DNA from: Lysobacter sp.
GTDB lineage: Bacteria > Pseudomonadota > Gammaproteobacteria > Burkholderiales > Usitatibacteraceae
DNA: 42,828 bases
Assembly (NCBI GenBank): GCA_023700985.1
Contig: JAMPXV010000003.1
Span: 1 to 42,828, forward strand
Reading direction: 5' to 3'
In this document: piece by piece, positions 15,063-23,560 of the stretch
Position numbering within the stretch: position 1 is the stretch's first letter
Layout: every line of letters begins with the position of its first letter
Notes under the pieces: generated by a model
Seen by the model: only the letters and a program-made list of their open reading frames with translations
Told to the model about the DNA's origin: nothing
The model's database searches: none
Made by a program: the position numbers and the translations under genes

Positions 15063-15961
15063 CCCGCGCGCAGGGCGCCGGCGAGGCGGGCGGGGTTCTT
15101 CTCGAGCCAGCGCTTGATGCGGTTGGCGTCCCCGATGCGCGTGAGGCGGCCCCAGGAATCCAGGAGCACGATCACGACGGGGGTGTTGGCGATCATCGCC
15201 TGCATGACGAGGCACTTGCCGGACTCGCTGATGTAGCCGGTCTTGGAGACGCCGATTTCCCAGTCGCCCGCGCGCACGAGCGCGTTGGTGTTCACGTAGG
15301 CGAGCTTGCGGCCGGTGGTCGGCAGCGTCACGTCGATGGCCGGCGTGGTGGAGTACTCGCGGATGACGTCGTACTTGGAGGCCTCGGCCACCAGGCGCGC
15401 GAGCTCCGCGGGGCTGGAGACGTTGCCGGGGGCGAGCCCGCTCGCGTCCACGAAGCGCGTGGAATCGAGGCCCAGCAGCTTCGCCTTGGCGTTCATGGCG
15501 TCCACGAAGGCGCCGGTGCCGCCCGGGTAGGCGCGCCCCAGCGCGGCCGCGGCGCGGTTGTCGGAAGCCACCAGCGCGATGCGGATGAGGTCGTCGCGGC
15601 GGAAATGGGCGCCCACGGGAAGGCGCGACCGCGTTCCCTTGAGGAGGTCGAGGTCGTCGGTGGTGATCTGGACGGGCTCGTCGAGCGGCAGCTTCGAGTC
15701 GAGGATCACCATCGCCGTCATCAGCTTGGTGATCGAGGCGATGGGATGCACCGTGTCGGCGTTCTTGGCGAAGAGCGTCTCGCCCGTCTTCGCGTCGAGC
15801 ACGAGGGCCGCCGTCGACATGAGGTTCGGGTCGCCGTCCTTGTCCACGTCCGCGACGGCCCGCGTGGCCTTCGTCGCCTTGGCGCGCGATACGGGCTTGT
15901 CCGCCGCGACGGCCGCGGTGGCAAGGGCGAGCAGGGCGAAAAGGGCTGCGAGGCGCTTCAT
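15059..15961 (-). CDS. Low-molecular-weight penicillin-binding protein (PBP7/DacF-type DD-peptidase)
   Basis: This is a 300-residue secreted serine peptidase that trims or cleaves peptidoglycan cross-links. A signal peptide is evident (MKRLAALFALLALATAAVAA). The three active-site motifs are present: SITK near residue 76 (SxxK), SDN near residue 133 (SxN), and KTG near residue 241 in VSKTGYISESGK. The length and lack of a C-terminal amphipathic anchor favour the PbpG endopeptidase group over DacA/DacC. The longer ORF upstream is not coding-like. A promoter (TGCTATGGT) is predicted 30 bases upstream. The stop overlaps the TonB receptor start, so the two are probably one operon, though I see no functional link. 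Confidence 0.9.
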   Translation of the reverse strand: MKRLAALFALLALATAAVAADKPVSRAKATKATRAVADVDKDGDPNLMSTAALVLDAKTGETLFAKNADTVHPIASITKLMTAMVILDSKLPLDEPVQITTDDLDLLKGTRSRLPVGAHFRRDDLIRIALVASDNRAAAALGRAYPGGTGAFVDAMNAKAKLLGLDSTRFVDASGLAPGNVSSPAELARLVAEASKYDVIREYSTTPAIDVTLPTTGRKLAYVNTNALVRAGDWEIGVSKTGYISESGKCLVMQAMIANTPVVIVLLDSWGRLTRIGDANRIKRWLEKNPARLAGALRAG

Positions 15962-15990
15962 GGGAACCGATCCGGAGCGGGGCAAGCCGC

Positions 15991-15996
15991 ACCATA
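15991..15996 (-). promoter_or_regulatory. Extended -10 element upstream of the DD-peptidase gene
   Basis: TATGGT preceded by TGC is found on the minus strand in the 99-bp divergent gap between the DD-peptidase and metY-like genes. Predicted start near 15984, with a leader of about 22 bases and no obvious ribosome site. Confidence 0.35.
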
Positions 15997-16060
15997 GCAA
16001 AGATATGGCGTCCGTGACAAGATAAGCCGTCTCAAGAAGAAATCCCAAATCCCTGATTCC

Positions 16061-17359
16061 ATGGCTCATTCCTCTCCGAAGACCCCGCACGCGGATACGC
16101 TGGCCGTGCACGCCGGCCAGTCGCCCGACCCGGCCACCGGCGCGCGCGCCGTGCCGATCTACCAGACGGCGAGCTACGTGCTGCCCGACACGGACACCGC
16201 CGCGGCGCTTTTCAACATGGAACTGCCGGGGCACGTCTACTCGCGGCTGTCGAACCCGACGGTCGCCGTCTTCGAGGAACGCATGGCGGCGCTGGAGGGC
16301 GGCGTGGGCGCGATCGCCACCGCGAGCGGCCAGGCCGCCCTGCACCTGGCCATCGCCACGCTCATGGGCAAGGGCGGCCACATCGTCTCTTCGGCGAGCC
16401 TCTACGGCGGCTCGCACAACCTCCTGCACTACACCCTGCCCCGTTTCGGCATCGAGACCACGTTCGTCGACTCGCGCGACCCGGAGGCCTGGCGGCGCGC
16501 CATCCGGCCGCAGACGCGGCTCCTCTTCGGCGAGACGGTCGGCAACCCGTCGGTGGACGTGCTGGACATCCCGGCCCTCGGGGCGCTGGCCGGGGAGCAC
16601 GCCATTCCGCTCCTCGTCGACGCGACGGTGACCACGCCCTACCTCGGGCGGGCTCTCGACATGGGCGCGCACCTGGTGATGCATTCCGCGACGAAGTTCC
16701 TGTCGGGGCACGGCGTCGTCATCGGCGGCGTCCTCGTGGACGGGGGCCGGTTCGACTGGGACGCCTCGGGCAGGTTCCCGACGCTCACGGCGCCCTACGA
16801 GGGATTCCACGGCATGGTGTTCAGCGAGGAATCCACGGTCTCGGCCTTCCTGCTTCGCGCGCGCCGCGAGGGGCTGCGCGACTTCGGCGCCTGCATGTCG
16901 GCGATGACCGCCTTCCAGATCCTGCAGGGGCTCGAGACGCTGCACCTGCGCATGCCGAGGCACGTGCAGACGGCCGCGAGGCTGGCGGCCTTCCTCGAGA
17001 GCCACGACGCCGTGGAGCGCGTGCACCACCCCGGCTGCGCCACGCACCCGGACCACGCGCTCGCCGCGCGGCTCTACCCGCAGGGCTGCAGCGCGATCCT
17101 GTCGTTCGAGCTGAAGGGCGGGCGCGAGGCCGGGCGCCGGTTCATCGAGGCGCTCACGCTCTTCTCGCACCTCGCCAACATCGGCGACGCCAAGTCGCTG
17201 GTGATCCACCCCGCCTCGACGACGCACTTCCGCATGGACGACGCGGCGCTCCGGGCGGCGGGCATCACGGCCGGGACGGTGCGCCTGTCGGTCGGCCTCG
17301 AGCATCCCGACGACCTCGTCGAGGATCTCTCGCGGGCGCTGCGGACCTCGCAGAAATGA
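16061..17359 (+). CDS. O-acetylhomoserine sulfhydrylase-like Cys/Met metabolism PLP enzyme
   Basis: This is a 432-residue enzyme of the Cys/Met metabolism PLP family. MetY-type members make homocysteine (or methionine) from O-acetylhomoserine and sulphide. Seen here: the N-terminal HADTLAVHAGQSPDPATGAR, the phosphate-binding ATASGQAALHLAIATL near residue 87, the PLP-stacking loop SSASLYGGSHNLL, and the PLP lysine in HSATKFLSGHG near residue 210. The C-terminal SLVIHPASTTH is also typical of O-acetylhomoserine enzymes. Length is normal. The stop overlaps the next gene (ATGA). Cystathionine gamma-synthase or a methionine gamma-lyase-like activity are alternatives that the sequence alone does not exclude. 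Confidence 0.9.
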   Translation: MAHSSPKTPHADTLAVHAGQSPDPATGARAVPIYQTASYVLPDTDTAAALFNMELPGHVYSRLSNPTVAVFEERMAALEGGVGAIATASGQAALHLAIATLMGKGGHIVSSASLYGGSHNLLHYTLPRFGIETTFVDSRDPEAWRRAIRPQTRLLFGETVGNPSVDVLDIPALGALAGEHAIPLLVDATVTTPYLGRALDMGAHLVMHSATKFLSGHGVVIGGVLVDGGRFDWDASGRFPTLTAPYEGFHGMVFSEESTVSAFLLRARREGLRDFGACMSAMTAFQILQGLETLHLRMPRHVQTAARLAAFLESHDAVERVHHPGCATHPDHALAARLYPQGCSAILSFELKGGREAGRRFIEALTLFSHLANIGDAKSLVIHPASTTHFRMDDAALRAAGITAGTVRLSVGLEHPDDLVEDLSRALRTSQK

Positions 17360-18147
17360 ACTTCATCGTGCAGGGCTACCCGGCCTACGCCTACACGGGG
17401 GGCAGGCCCTTCGACCCGAAGCTCCCCGCCGCCGTCTTCGTCCACGGCGCGGCGCTCGACCACAGCGCCTGGCAGTGGCAGTCGCGCTACCTCGCGCACC
17501 ACGGCTTCGCCGCGCTCGCCGTCGACCTGCCCGGCCACGGCCGCAGCCCCGGGGCGCTGCGCACCACCATCGAGGCGATGGCGGACTGGGTGGCCGCGTT
17601 CATCGAGGCCGCGTGCCTGGAGCGCGCGCACGTGGCGGGCCACAGCATGGGTTCCCTCGTGGCGCTGGAGACCGCGATCCGCCATCCGGCGCGCGTCGCG
17701 AGGCTGGCCCTCCTGGGCACCTCGGCGCCCATGCCGGTGGGGGAGGCCTTCCTCGCCGCGGCGAAGGACGACTCGCCCGCCGCGTTCGACATGCAGACCG
17801 CCTGGGGCCACGCGCGCCAGGTGGCGCTCGCGACGAGCGCGATTCCCGGCCAGGCGCTCGCCGGGGCCAGCCGGCAACTGGTGGCGCGCTCGGGACCGGG
17901 CGTGCAATACGCCGACCTCGCGGCCTGCCACGCCTGGGCGCCCTCCCCGGACGCGATCCGCGCCCTGGCGGCCCCGACGCTGGTCGTCGCCGGGCAACGC
18001 GACCAGATGACGCCGTGGAAGGCCGGCCAGGCGCTCGCGCGGGAGATCCCGGGCGCGCGCTTCGTGGCCCTGGAGGCGGGACACTCGATGATGAGCGAGG
18101 CGCCGCGCGAGGTGCTCGCGGCCCTGCGCGCCCACCTCGCCGGCTGA
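17356..18147 (+). CDS. Alpha/beta hydrolase
   Basis: This is a 263-residue alpha/beta hydrolase fold protein. The oxyanion-hole motif VHGAALDHSAW, the strand/turn DLPGHGRS, the nucleophile elbow GHSMGS (Ser at about 97), a likely acid in GQRDQMTPW, and a terminal His in EAGHSMMSE are all visible, so the catalytic triad is intact. It has no signal peptide and is probably cytoplasmic. The ATGA overlap with the MetY-like gene suggests joint expression. Since homoserine acetyltransferases are also alpha/beta hydrolases, a link to acyl-homoserine chemistry is tempting, but the protein is shorter than MetX and lacks its recognisable motifs. I would call it a hydrolase of unknown substrate. Confidence 0.88.
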   Translation: MNFIVQGYPAYAYTGGRPFDPKLPAAVFVHGAALDHSAWQWQSRYLAHHGFAALAVDLPGHGRSPGALRTTIEAMADWVAAFIEAACLERAHVAGHSMGSLVALETAIRHPARVARLALLGTSAPMPVGEAFLAAAKDDSPAAFDMQTAWGHARQVALATSAIPGQALAGASRQLVARSGPGVQYADLAACHAWAPSPDAIRALAAPTLVVAGQRDQMTPWKAGQALAREIPGARFVALEAGHSMMSEAPREVLAALRAHLAG

Positions 18148-18149
18148 CA

Positions 18150-18166
18150 CGCGGCTAGGCGCCGCG
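18150..18166. terminator. Short GC hairpin between convergent genes
   Basis: CGCGGC-TAGGC-GCCGCG forms a 6-bp stem with a 5-base loop in the 21-bp gap between two convergent genes. No T-tract follows on either side, so a terminator role is only suggested by position. Confidence 0.3.
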
Positions 18167-18168
18167 GG

Positions 18169-18561
18169 CTAGAAGACCGGCGGGACGCACTTGAAGATGG
18201 CGCTCACGCCGGCCGGGCTGTCGCGCAGGCTGGCCGGCGACACGAGCCTCGCGCCGCCGTCGCACTTGCCACGGGCGCGGAGCTCGCGCTCGGCATCGAG
18301 CTCCATCGCCGTGACTTCCGCGGTCGGCAGATCCCCTTCGAAGCGGTCCCGGGCCAGCGTCGCCGCGTTCCGGGCGATCTCGCGGACCCGCACGGCGTCG
18401 AACTCCACGCGATACAGGTTCGCCTCGACGGCCGTGTTCCACCCGCGGCGTTCAGCCGGGACGATGCGGACCTCGCCCGGCACGGGCGCCGGCGCCGGTA
18501 CCAGCGCCGCGCACCCCGTGGCGAGCGCGGCGGCCGCGAGAACCAGGTCGATTTTTCTCAT
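18169..18561 (-). CDS. Small putative lipoprotein
   Basis: This is a 130-residue protein that I do not recognise by family. The N-terminus is a lipoprotein signal (MRKIDLVLAAAALATGC, lipid Cys at 17), followed by a Pro/Ala-rich linker (PAPAPVPGEV) and a small mixed domain containing two further cysteines (RGKCDGG and IFKCVPPVF) that could form a disulphide in the periplasm. The residue after the acylated Cys is Ala, which favours sorting to the outer membrane. The start overlaps the ABC exporter stop (ATGA), so it is probably co-expressed with the exporter. Function unknown. Confidence 0.8.
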   Translation of the reverse strand: MRKIDLVLAAAALATGCAALVPAPAPVPGEVRIVPAERRGWNTAVEANLYRVEFDAVRVREIARNAATLARDRFEGDLPTAEVTAMELDAERELRARGKCDGGARLVSPASLRDSPAGVSAIFKCVPPVF

Positions 18562-20393
18562 GACGTCTCCTTTCCGGTGGCGGGCACGGCGTCCTCCTCG
18601 GACTCCTCCTGCTGCTGCAGTCGCCACATCTCCGCGAACAGGCCCTCCCGCGCGATGAGCTCGCGGAAGGTGCCCCGCTCCACGATGCGCCCGGCATCCA
18701 TCACCAGGATCTGGTCGGCGTCGACGACGGTCGACAGCCGGTGGGCGATGACGAGCGTCGTGCGGTTCCTCGAGATCTCCGCGAGCTCGGCCTGGATCGC
18801 CTTCTCGGTCCCCGAGTCCAGCGCCGAGGTCGCCTCGTCGAAGATGAGGATGGGCGGGTCCTTGAGCACCGTGCGCGCGATCGACACGCGCTGCTTCTCG
18901 CCGCCGGAGAGCTTGAGGCCCCGCTCGCCAACCATCGTCTCCCACTTGTCCGGCAGCGACTCGATGAAGTCGAAGATGTGCGCGACCCTGGCCGCCTCCT
19001 CCACTTCCTCGCGCTTCGCCTGGGGGCGGCCGTAGGCGATGTTGTAGTAGATCGTGTCGTTGAAGAGCACGGTGTCCTGCGGGACGATGCCGATGGCGGT
19101 CCGCACCGAGAGCTGCGTGACGTCGCGGATGTCCTGCCCGTCGATGAGGATGCGGCCCTCCTGCACGTCGTAGAAGCGGAAGAGGAGGCGCCCCAGCGTC
19201 GACTTCCCCGAGCCGCTCGCCCCAACGACGGCGACCGTCCTGCCCGCGGGCACCTCGAAGTCCACGCCGGAGAGGATCTGCCGTCGCGCATCGTAGGCGA
19301 AGTCCACGCCCTCGAAGCGGATCGAGCCGCCGGCCACCGCGAGCGCGGGCGCGCCCGGCTTGTCCTCGATCTCGCGGTTCACCGCGAGCAGGCGGAACAT
19401 CTTCTCCATGTCGGTCAGCGACTGCTTGATCTCGCGGTAGAGCACGCCCAGGAAGTTGAGCGGGATGTAGAGCTGGATGAGGAGCGCGTTCACCATCACC
19501 AGGTCGCCCAGCGTGAGCGCGCCGTGCACGATGCCGTCGGCCGCGCGCCACATGAGGAGCGAGACGGTGACCGCGATGATGGCGGCCTGCACGGTGTTCA
19601 GGAGCCCGAGCGAGGTCTCGCTCGTGACCACGGCCGACTCGTAGCGCGACAGGTTCTCGTCGTAGCGCCGCGCCTCGAAGGCCTCGTTGCCGAAGTACTT
19701 CACCGTCTCGTAGTTGATGAGCGAGTCGATGGCGCGCGTGTTGGCCTTCGAGTCCGACTCGTTCATGGCGCGGCGGTGGTGGATGCGCCGCTCCGAGATG
19801 AGGAAGGTCGCGGAGATGTAGAGGAGCAGCGCGCCCACGGTGATGACGCCGAACCAGACGTCGAAGCGCACGATGAGGAACCCGGTCACCAGCGCGATCT
19901 CGAAGAAGGTCGGCAGCACGCTGAAGACCATGAAGTTCAGGAGCGTGGAGATGCCGCGCGTGCCGCGCTCGATGTCGCGCGTGAGGCCGCCCGTCTGGCG
20001 CTCCAGGTGGAAGCGCAGCGACAGCGAGTGCATGTGCTCGAAGACCTGCAGCGCCACGCGCCGCATGGCGCGCTGCGCCACCTTCACGAACACGACGTCG
20101 CGCAGCTCGTTGAAGAGCGTGGAGGACATGCGCAGCAGCCCGTAGGCCGCCAGCAGCGCGAAGGGGACGGCGAGCACCGCCTTGGGCGCCGACAGCCCGT
20201 CGACGATGGCCTTCATGAGGAGCGGCACCGCGAGGTTCGCGAACTTGGCGGTGACCAGGAAGGCGATCGCCAGCAGGACGCGCCCGCGGTACTCCCACAG
20301 GTAGGGCAGGAGCTTCGCGATGACGCCGGCGTCGCCCGTGACGGGCGGCTCGGCTGGCTTGGGGGAGTCCTGCGGGAGGGTGGCGGTGCTCAT
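18558..20393 (-). CDS. Atm1/HMT-type ABC exporter (fused permease and ATPase)
   Basis: This is a 611-residue half-transporter of the Atm1/heavy-metal-tolerance type. The N-terminal membrane domain (about residues 40-320) carries the characteristic RGTRGISTLLNFMVFSVLPTF and YRREIKQSL-like coupling region (VLYREIKQSLTDMEKMF). The ATPase follows with Walker A VGASGSGKST, signature LSGGEKQRVSIAR, Walker B ILIFDEATSALDSG and the H-loop VIAHRLST. I start at MSTATLPQDSP because the longer ORF start would overlap the divergent hyi-like gene. Relatives export glutathione-linked compounds or metals from the cytoplasm; the exact substrate is not readable. It precedes the lipoprotein gene. Confidence 0.9.
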   Translation of the reverse strand: MSTATLPQDSPKPAEPPVTGDAGVIAKLLPYLWEYRGRVLLAIAFLVTAKFANLAVPLLMKAIVDGLSAPKAVLAVPFALLAAYGLLRMSSTLFNELRDVVFVKVAQRAMRRVALQVFEHMHSLSLRFHLERQTGGLTRDIERGTRGISTLLNFMVFSVLPTFFEIALVTGFLIVRFDVWFGVITVGALLLYISATFLISERRIHHRRAMNESDSKANTRAIDSLINYETVKYFGNEAFEARRYDENLSRYESAVVTSETSLGLLNTVQAAIIAVTVSLLMWRAADGIVHGALTLGDLVMVNALLIQLYIPLNFLGVLYREIKQSLTDMEKMFRLLAVNREIEDKPGAPALAVAGGSIRFEGVDFAYDARRQILSGVDFEVPAGRTVAVVGASGSGKSTLGRLLFRFYDVQEGRILIDGQDIRDVTQLSVRTAIGIVPQDTVLFNDTIYYNIAYGRPQAKREEVEEAARVAHIFDFIESLPDKWETMVGERGLKLSGGEKQRVSIARTVLKDPPILIFDEATSALDSGTEKAIQAELAEISRNRTTLVIAHRLSTVVDADQILVMDAGRIVERGTFRELIAREGLFAEMWRLQQQEESEEDAVPATGKETS

Positions 20394-20414
20394 CGGTGGC
20401 GGCGCTTCGTCCGT

Positions 20415-20420
20415 TATAGT
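20415..20420 (+). promoter_or_regulatory. -10 element of a near-leaderless promoter for the hyi-like gene
   Basis: TATAGT lies 10 bases before the ATG at 20431 in a divergent gap of only 37 bases. A start seven bases downstream leaves a leader of about four bases and no room for a ribosome binding site. Confidence 0.45.
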
Positions 20421-20430
20421 AGCAGCGACC

Positions 20431-21198
20431 ATGCCCCGCTTCGCCGCTAACCTGGGTTTCCTGTTCCCCGAGGTTCCCCTCGCGGAGCGCTTCGGCGCCG
20501 CGGCGGCCGCGGGCTTCGGGGCGGTGGAGTTCGCCCAGCCCTACGAGCTGGAGGCGCGCGAGATCGCCGAGCTGCTCGAGGCCAACGGCCTCGAGATGAT
20601 CCTCTTCAACCTGCCCATGGGCGACAAGGCCGCCGGCGACTTCGGCATCGCCTGCCTGCCCGGGCGCGAGGACGAGTTCCGGGAGGGCGTGGCCCGCGCC
20701 ATCGCCTACGCGGGCGTGCTGGGCAACGAGCGCGTCAACTGCATCGCCGGCAAGGCGCCCGCCGGGGCGGACGCGGCGGCGCTGCGCGCAACGCTCGTCG
20801 CCAACCTGCGCCACGCCGCGCGGGAGATGGGCCGCGCCGGCCTCACCCTCGTCCTCGAGCCGATCAACACCGTGGACGTGCCGGGCTTCGTCGTCGCCCG
20901 GCCGGCCGAGGGCGCGGCCCTGCTGGCGGAGACGGGCGCGCCCAACGCGGGCCTGCAGTACGACATCTACCACGCCGCCATGATGGGCGAGGACCCCGTC
21001 GAGGGCCTCGCGCGCTTCGCCCCCGTGATCCGGCACGTCCAGTTCGCCGACGCCCCCGGGCGGCACGAGCCCGGAACGGGGCGTGTCGACATCGCCGCCT
21101 GCTTCGCGCGCCTCGACGCCCTGGGCTACGCGGGCTGGACCGCCGCCGAGTACCGGCCCACGAAGGCCACCGTCGAGACCCTCGGCTGGCTCGCCTGA
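20431..21198 (+). CDS. hyi: Hydroxypyruvate isomerase-like TIM-barrel protein
   Basis: This is a 255-residue xylose-isomerase-like TIM-barrel protein of the Hyi family, which interconverts hydroxypyruvate and tartronate semialdehyde in glyoxylate metabolism. Visible family segments: MPRFAANLGFLFPEVPL at the start, FNLPMGDKAAGDFGIACLPG, then the metal-ligand Glu in LVLEPINTVDVPGF, GLQYDIYHAAMMGEDP, RHVQFADAPGRHEPGTG, and the final Glu in AAEYRP. All are where E. coli Hyi has them. I start at this MPRF; the longer ORF runs back into the divergent ABC gene. Isolated Hyi paralogues may act on other hydroxy-keto acids, so the exact substrate is not certain. Confidence 0.88.
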   Translation: MPRFAANLGFLFPEVPLAERFGAAAAAGFGAVEFAQPYELEAREIAELLEANGLEMILFNLPMGDKAAGDFGIACLPGREDEFREGVARAIAYAGVLGNERVNCIAGKAPAGADAAALRATLVANLRHAAREMGRAGLTLVLEPINTVDVPGFVVARPAEGAALLAETGAPNAGLQYDIYHAAMMGEDPVEGLARFAPVIRHVQFADAPGRHEPGTGRVDIAACFARLDALGYAGWTAAEYRPTKATVETLGWLA

Positions 21199-21204
21199 AG
21201 GTGC

Positions 21205-21232
21205 TTGCGCCCGCCGGGCGCGGTGCTAGGAT
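21205..21232 (+). promoter_or_regulatory. Predicted promoter of the HtrA-like gene
   Basis: TTGCGC (21205-21210) and an extended -10, TGCTAGGAT (hexamer 21227-21232), are separated by 16 bases. The predicted leader is about 32 bases and contains the GAGGAGA ribosome site. Confidence 0.45.
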
Positions 21233-21270
21233 GGACCGGCCTTGCCCCCCGCATTCCCGAGGAGACGACC

Positions 21271-22314
21271 GTGCTGCCGATTCGTGCCGCGCTGCGCTTC
21301 GCGATCCTGCTCCTCGCCGCGGCACTCCCGGCCGCCGGCGCCTCGATCCCCGCGGCCCCGGAGAAGCCCGCCGCGCCCGCCAAAGAGGAGGAAGCCACCC
21401 GCCGGCAACTCGAGGATGCCGCCGGTGCCGTCGTCGCCGTTCGCACCCGCGCCATCGGCAACGCGCGCTCGAAGGAGAGCCTGGGCGCCGAGCGTACCGG
21501 CTCCGGAATCCTCATCGCGCCCTCCGGGCTCGTCCTCACCATCGGCTACCTCATCCTCGAGGCCGACCAGGTGGAGATCACCGACTCCGGCGGCCGGTCG
21601 CTGCCGGCGACCGTCGTGGCCTACGACCACGCCACCGGGTTCGGCCTGCTGCGCCCCTTCGGGCCGCTCACGCCGAAGCCGGTCCGCCTCGGCGCCTCGG
21701 ACAAGGTCGAGCAGCTCGACCGCCTCATGATCGCCTCGGGCGGCGAGGGCGGCCTGTCGGTGGCCACGGTGGTCTCGAAGCGGCCCTTCGCCGGTTACTG
21801 GGAGTACCTCATCGACGGGGCCATCTTCACCGCGCCGCCGCGCATGGACCACAGCGGCGCGGCGCTGATCAACCGCGACGGCGAGCTGGTGGGCATCGGC
21901 TCGCTCTTCGTCATGGACGCGATGACGCCGGGAGAGCGCCTGCCGGGCAACATGTTCGTCCCCATCGACCTCATCAAGCCCATCCTCGCGGAGATGATCG
22001 AGACGGGCCGGCAGAAGGCCGGCCGGCGGCCGTGGATCGGCGTGAACACCGCCGAGGACGACGGGAGGCTGAAGGTCCTGCGCGTGACCGCCGAGGGCCC
22101 GGCGGAGGCCGCGGGCCTGCGGGCCGGCGACCTCATCCTCGCGGTGGGTGGCGAGAAGGTGCGCGACCTCGCGGACTTCTACCGCAAGCTGTGGGCCGCG
22201 GGGGAGCCGGGGGTGGAAGTCGGGCTCACGGTGCTGCAGGGCGCCGACCTCAGGGAGCTGAAGGTGCGCTCCATCGACCGGCTCGACTTCCTGCGCCGCA
22301 AGCCCACCATCTGA
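21271..22314 (+). CDS. HtrA/DegP-like trypsin-fold protein with PDZ domain, catalytic triad degenerate
   Basis: This is a 347-residue secreted protein with a trypsin-like domain (about residues 45-240) and one PDZ domain (about 250-340: WIGVNTAEDD, GPAEAAGLRAGDLILAVGG). I start at GTG 21271, preceded by GAGGAGACGACC, which puts the signal peptide (IRAALRFAILLLAAALPAAGA) at the N-terminus. Aligned by eye with DegP, the catalytic His position (TNNHVV) reads TIGYLI (Tyr93), the Asp position (RSDIAL) reads ATGFGLL (Gly123), and the Ser remains in MDHSGAAL (Ser195). The protein therefore probably does not cleave peptides. It may bind misfolded or partner proteins in the periplasm. It precedes an MFS gene by 18 bases. 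Confidence 0.85.
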   Translation: MLPIRAALRFAILLLAAALPAAGASIPAAPEKPAAPAKEEEATRRQLEDAAGAVVAVRTRAIGNARSKESLGAERTGSGILIAPSGLVLTIGYLILEADQVEITDSGGRSLPATVVAYDHATGFGLLRPFGPLTPKPVRLGASDKVEQLDRLMIASGGEGGLSVATVVSKRPFAGYWEYLIDGAIFTAPPRMDHSGAALINRDGELVGIGSLFVMDAMTPGERLPGNMFVPIDLIKPILAEMIETGRQKAGRRPWIGVNTAEDDGRLKVLRVTAEGPAEAAGLRAGDLILAVGGEKVRDLADFYRKLWAAGEPGVEVGLTVLQGADLRELKVRSIDRLDFLRRKPTI

Positions 22315-22320
22315 GCCGCG

Positions 22321-22326
22321 TATGAT
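22321..22326 (+). promoter_or_regulatory. -10 element of a predicted leaderless promoter for the MFS gene
   Basis: TATGAT ends seven bases before the GTG at 22333, which would therefore be the first transcribed codon. There is no ribosome site between the previous stop and the GTG. Confidence 0.4.
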
Positions 22327-22332
22327 CGCCGC

Positions 22333-23547
22333 GTGACCCCTGCCGCGGCGCGCGTTCGCCGCATCCTCTACACCGCCGCCTTCCTGCGCGCGCTCGCCAT
22401 CGGGATGATGGCGGTGCTGATCGGGCTGTACTGCGCCCGGCTCGGATTCACGGCGACGCAGATCGGCATGGTCCTCTCCGCGGCTCTGTGGGGGGCCGCG
22501 CTCGCCACCCTGCTCACCATGGTCGCCGGCAGCCGCCTGCCGGAGCGCGCGCTCCTCGTGACGCTCTCGGGGCTGCCCGTCCTGGGTTGCGCCCTCCTCC
22601 TCGCGACCGACGCGTTTCCGGTGATCGCCGCCGCGGCCTTCGTGGGCATGTTCAACGTGAACGGCCGCGACCGGGGCGCCATCCCGATCCTCGAGCAGGC
22701 GATGTTCCCCGCGACCACCACGGACACGGACCGCACGCGCGTCTTCGCCTGGTACAACGTGCTGCTCGACCTGGGCTATGCGGCGGGGGGTCTCCTGGCG
22801 GGGCTGCCCACGCTGCTCGAGATGGCCGCGGGGCTGGCCCCGCTGGCCGCGATGAAGGCGGCGCTGGTGATCTTCTGCGCGCTCTATCTCGCCTCCGCCG
22901 CGCTCTATGCCCGGCTGCCCGCCCGGGTGGGCGAGGCCGCGCCGTCGCGGCTGCGCGACCTCTCGCCGGAGAGCCGGCCCATCATCGCGAAGATCTCGGC
23001 GCTCTTCTTCGTCGACGCCTTCGCCGGCGGCTTCATCGGCTCGGCGATCTTCGCCTACTGGTTCTCCGAGCGGTTCGGGGCGACCGCCGCCACCGTGGCC
23101 GTGCTCTTCAGCGCCGGACGGCTGCTCTCGGCGGCTTCCCACATCGCGGCGGCGTGGCTCGCGAAGCGCATCGGGCTCATCAACACGATGGTCTACACGC
23201 ACATCCCCTCGAGCGCGCTCCTCTTCACGATCGTCGCCTCCGACGAGTTCGCGTGGGCCGCGTTCTTCTTCCTGCTGCGCGAGGCGCTCAACGAGATGGA
23301 CGTGCCCACGCGCCAGTCCTACGTGATGGCGGTGGTGAAGCCCGCCGAGCGCCTGGCCGCGGCCGGCGTGACGAACCTCGTGCGTTCCGGCGGTTGGGCG
23401 CTTGCGCCGATGTTCGCGGGGGCGCTGATGCAGACGGCGGGCCTGGGCGTGCCGCTGGTGCTCGCGGGGGTCGCCAAGATCGGCTACGACCTCGCGCTGT
23501 GGCGCGAATTCCGGCGGGTGAAGCCGCCGGAGGAGCGCGAGGCGTGA
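22333..23547 (+). CDS. MFS transporter
   Basis: This is a 404-residue major facilitator superfamily protein with about 12 hydrophobic segments. The first helix pair reads RILYTAAFLRALAIGMMAVL, followed by ARLGFTATQIGMVLSAALWGAA. The cytosolic loop between helices 2 and 3 is AGSRLPERALL rather than a classical GxxxDRxGRR. Helices 4-5 contain FVGMFNVNGRDRGAIPILEQ, and helix 10 contains REALNEMDVPTRQSYVM. This last pattern recurs in bacterial MFS proteins of unknown substrate. The start is GTG at 22333. It ends 13 bases before the convergent diguanylate cyclase gene. Substrate unknown. Confidence 0.87.
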   Translation: MTPAAARVRRILYTAAFLRALAIGMMAVLIGLYCARLGFTATQIGMVLSAALWGAALATLLTMVAGSRLPERALLVTLSGLPVLGCALLLATDAFPVIAAAAFVGMFNVNGRDRGAIPILEQAMFPATTTDTDRTRVFAWYNVLLDLGYAAGGLLAGLPTLLEMAAGLAPLAAMKAALVIFCALYLASAALYARLPARVGEAAPSRLRDLSPESRPIIAKISALFFVDAFAGGFIGSAIFAYWFSERFGATAATVAVLFSAGRLLSAASHIAAAWLAKRIGLINTMVYTHIPSSALLFTIVASDEFAWAAFFFLLREALNEMDVPTRQSYVMAVVKPAERLAAAGVTNLVRSGGWALAPMFAGALMQTAGLGVPLVLAGVAKIGYDLALWREFRRVKPPEEREA

Positions 23548-23560
23548 GCCGCCCTCGCAC

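Noticed and set aside
16020-16060. SAM riboswitch or other structured leader before the MetY-like gene
   Set aside because: The leader is too short and shows no conserved stems.
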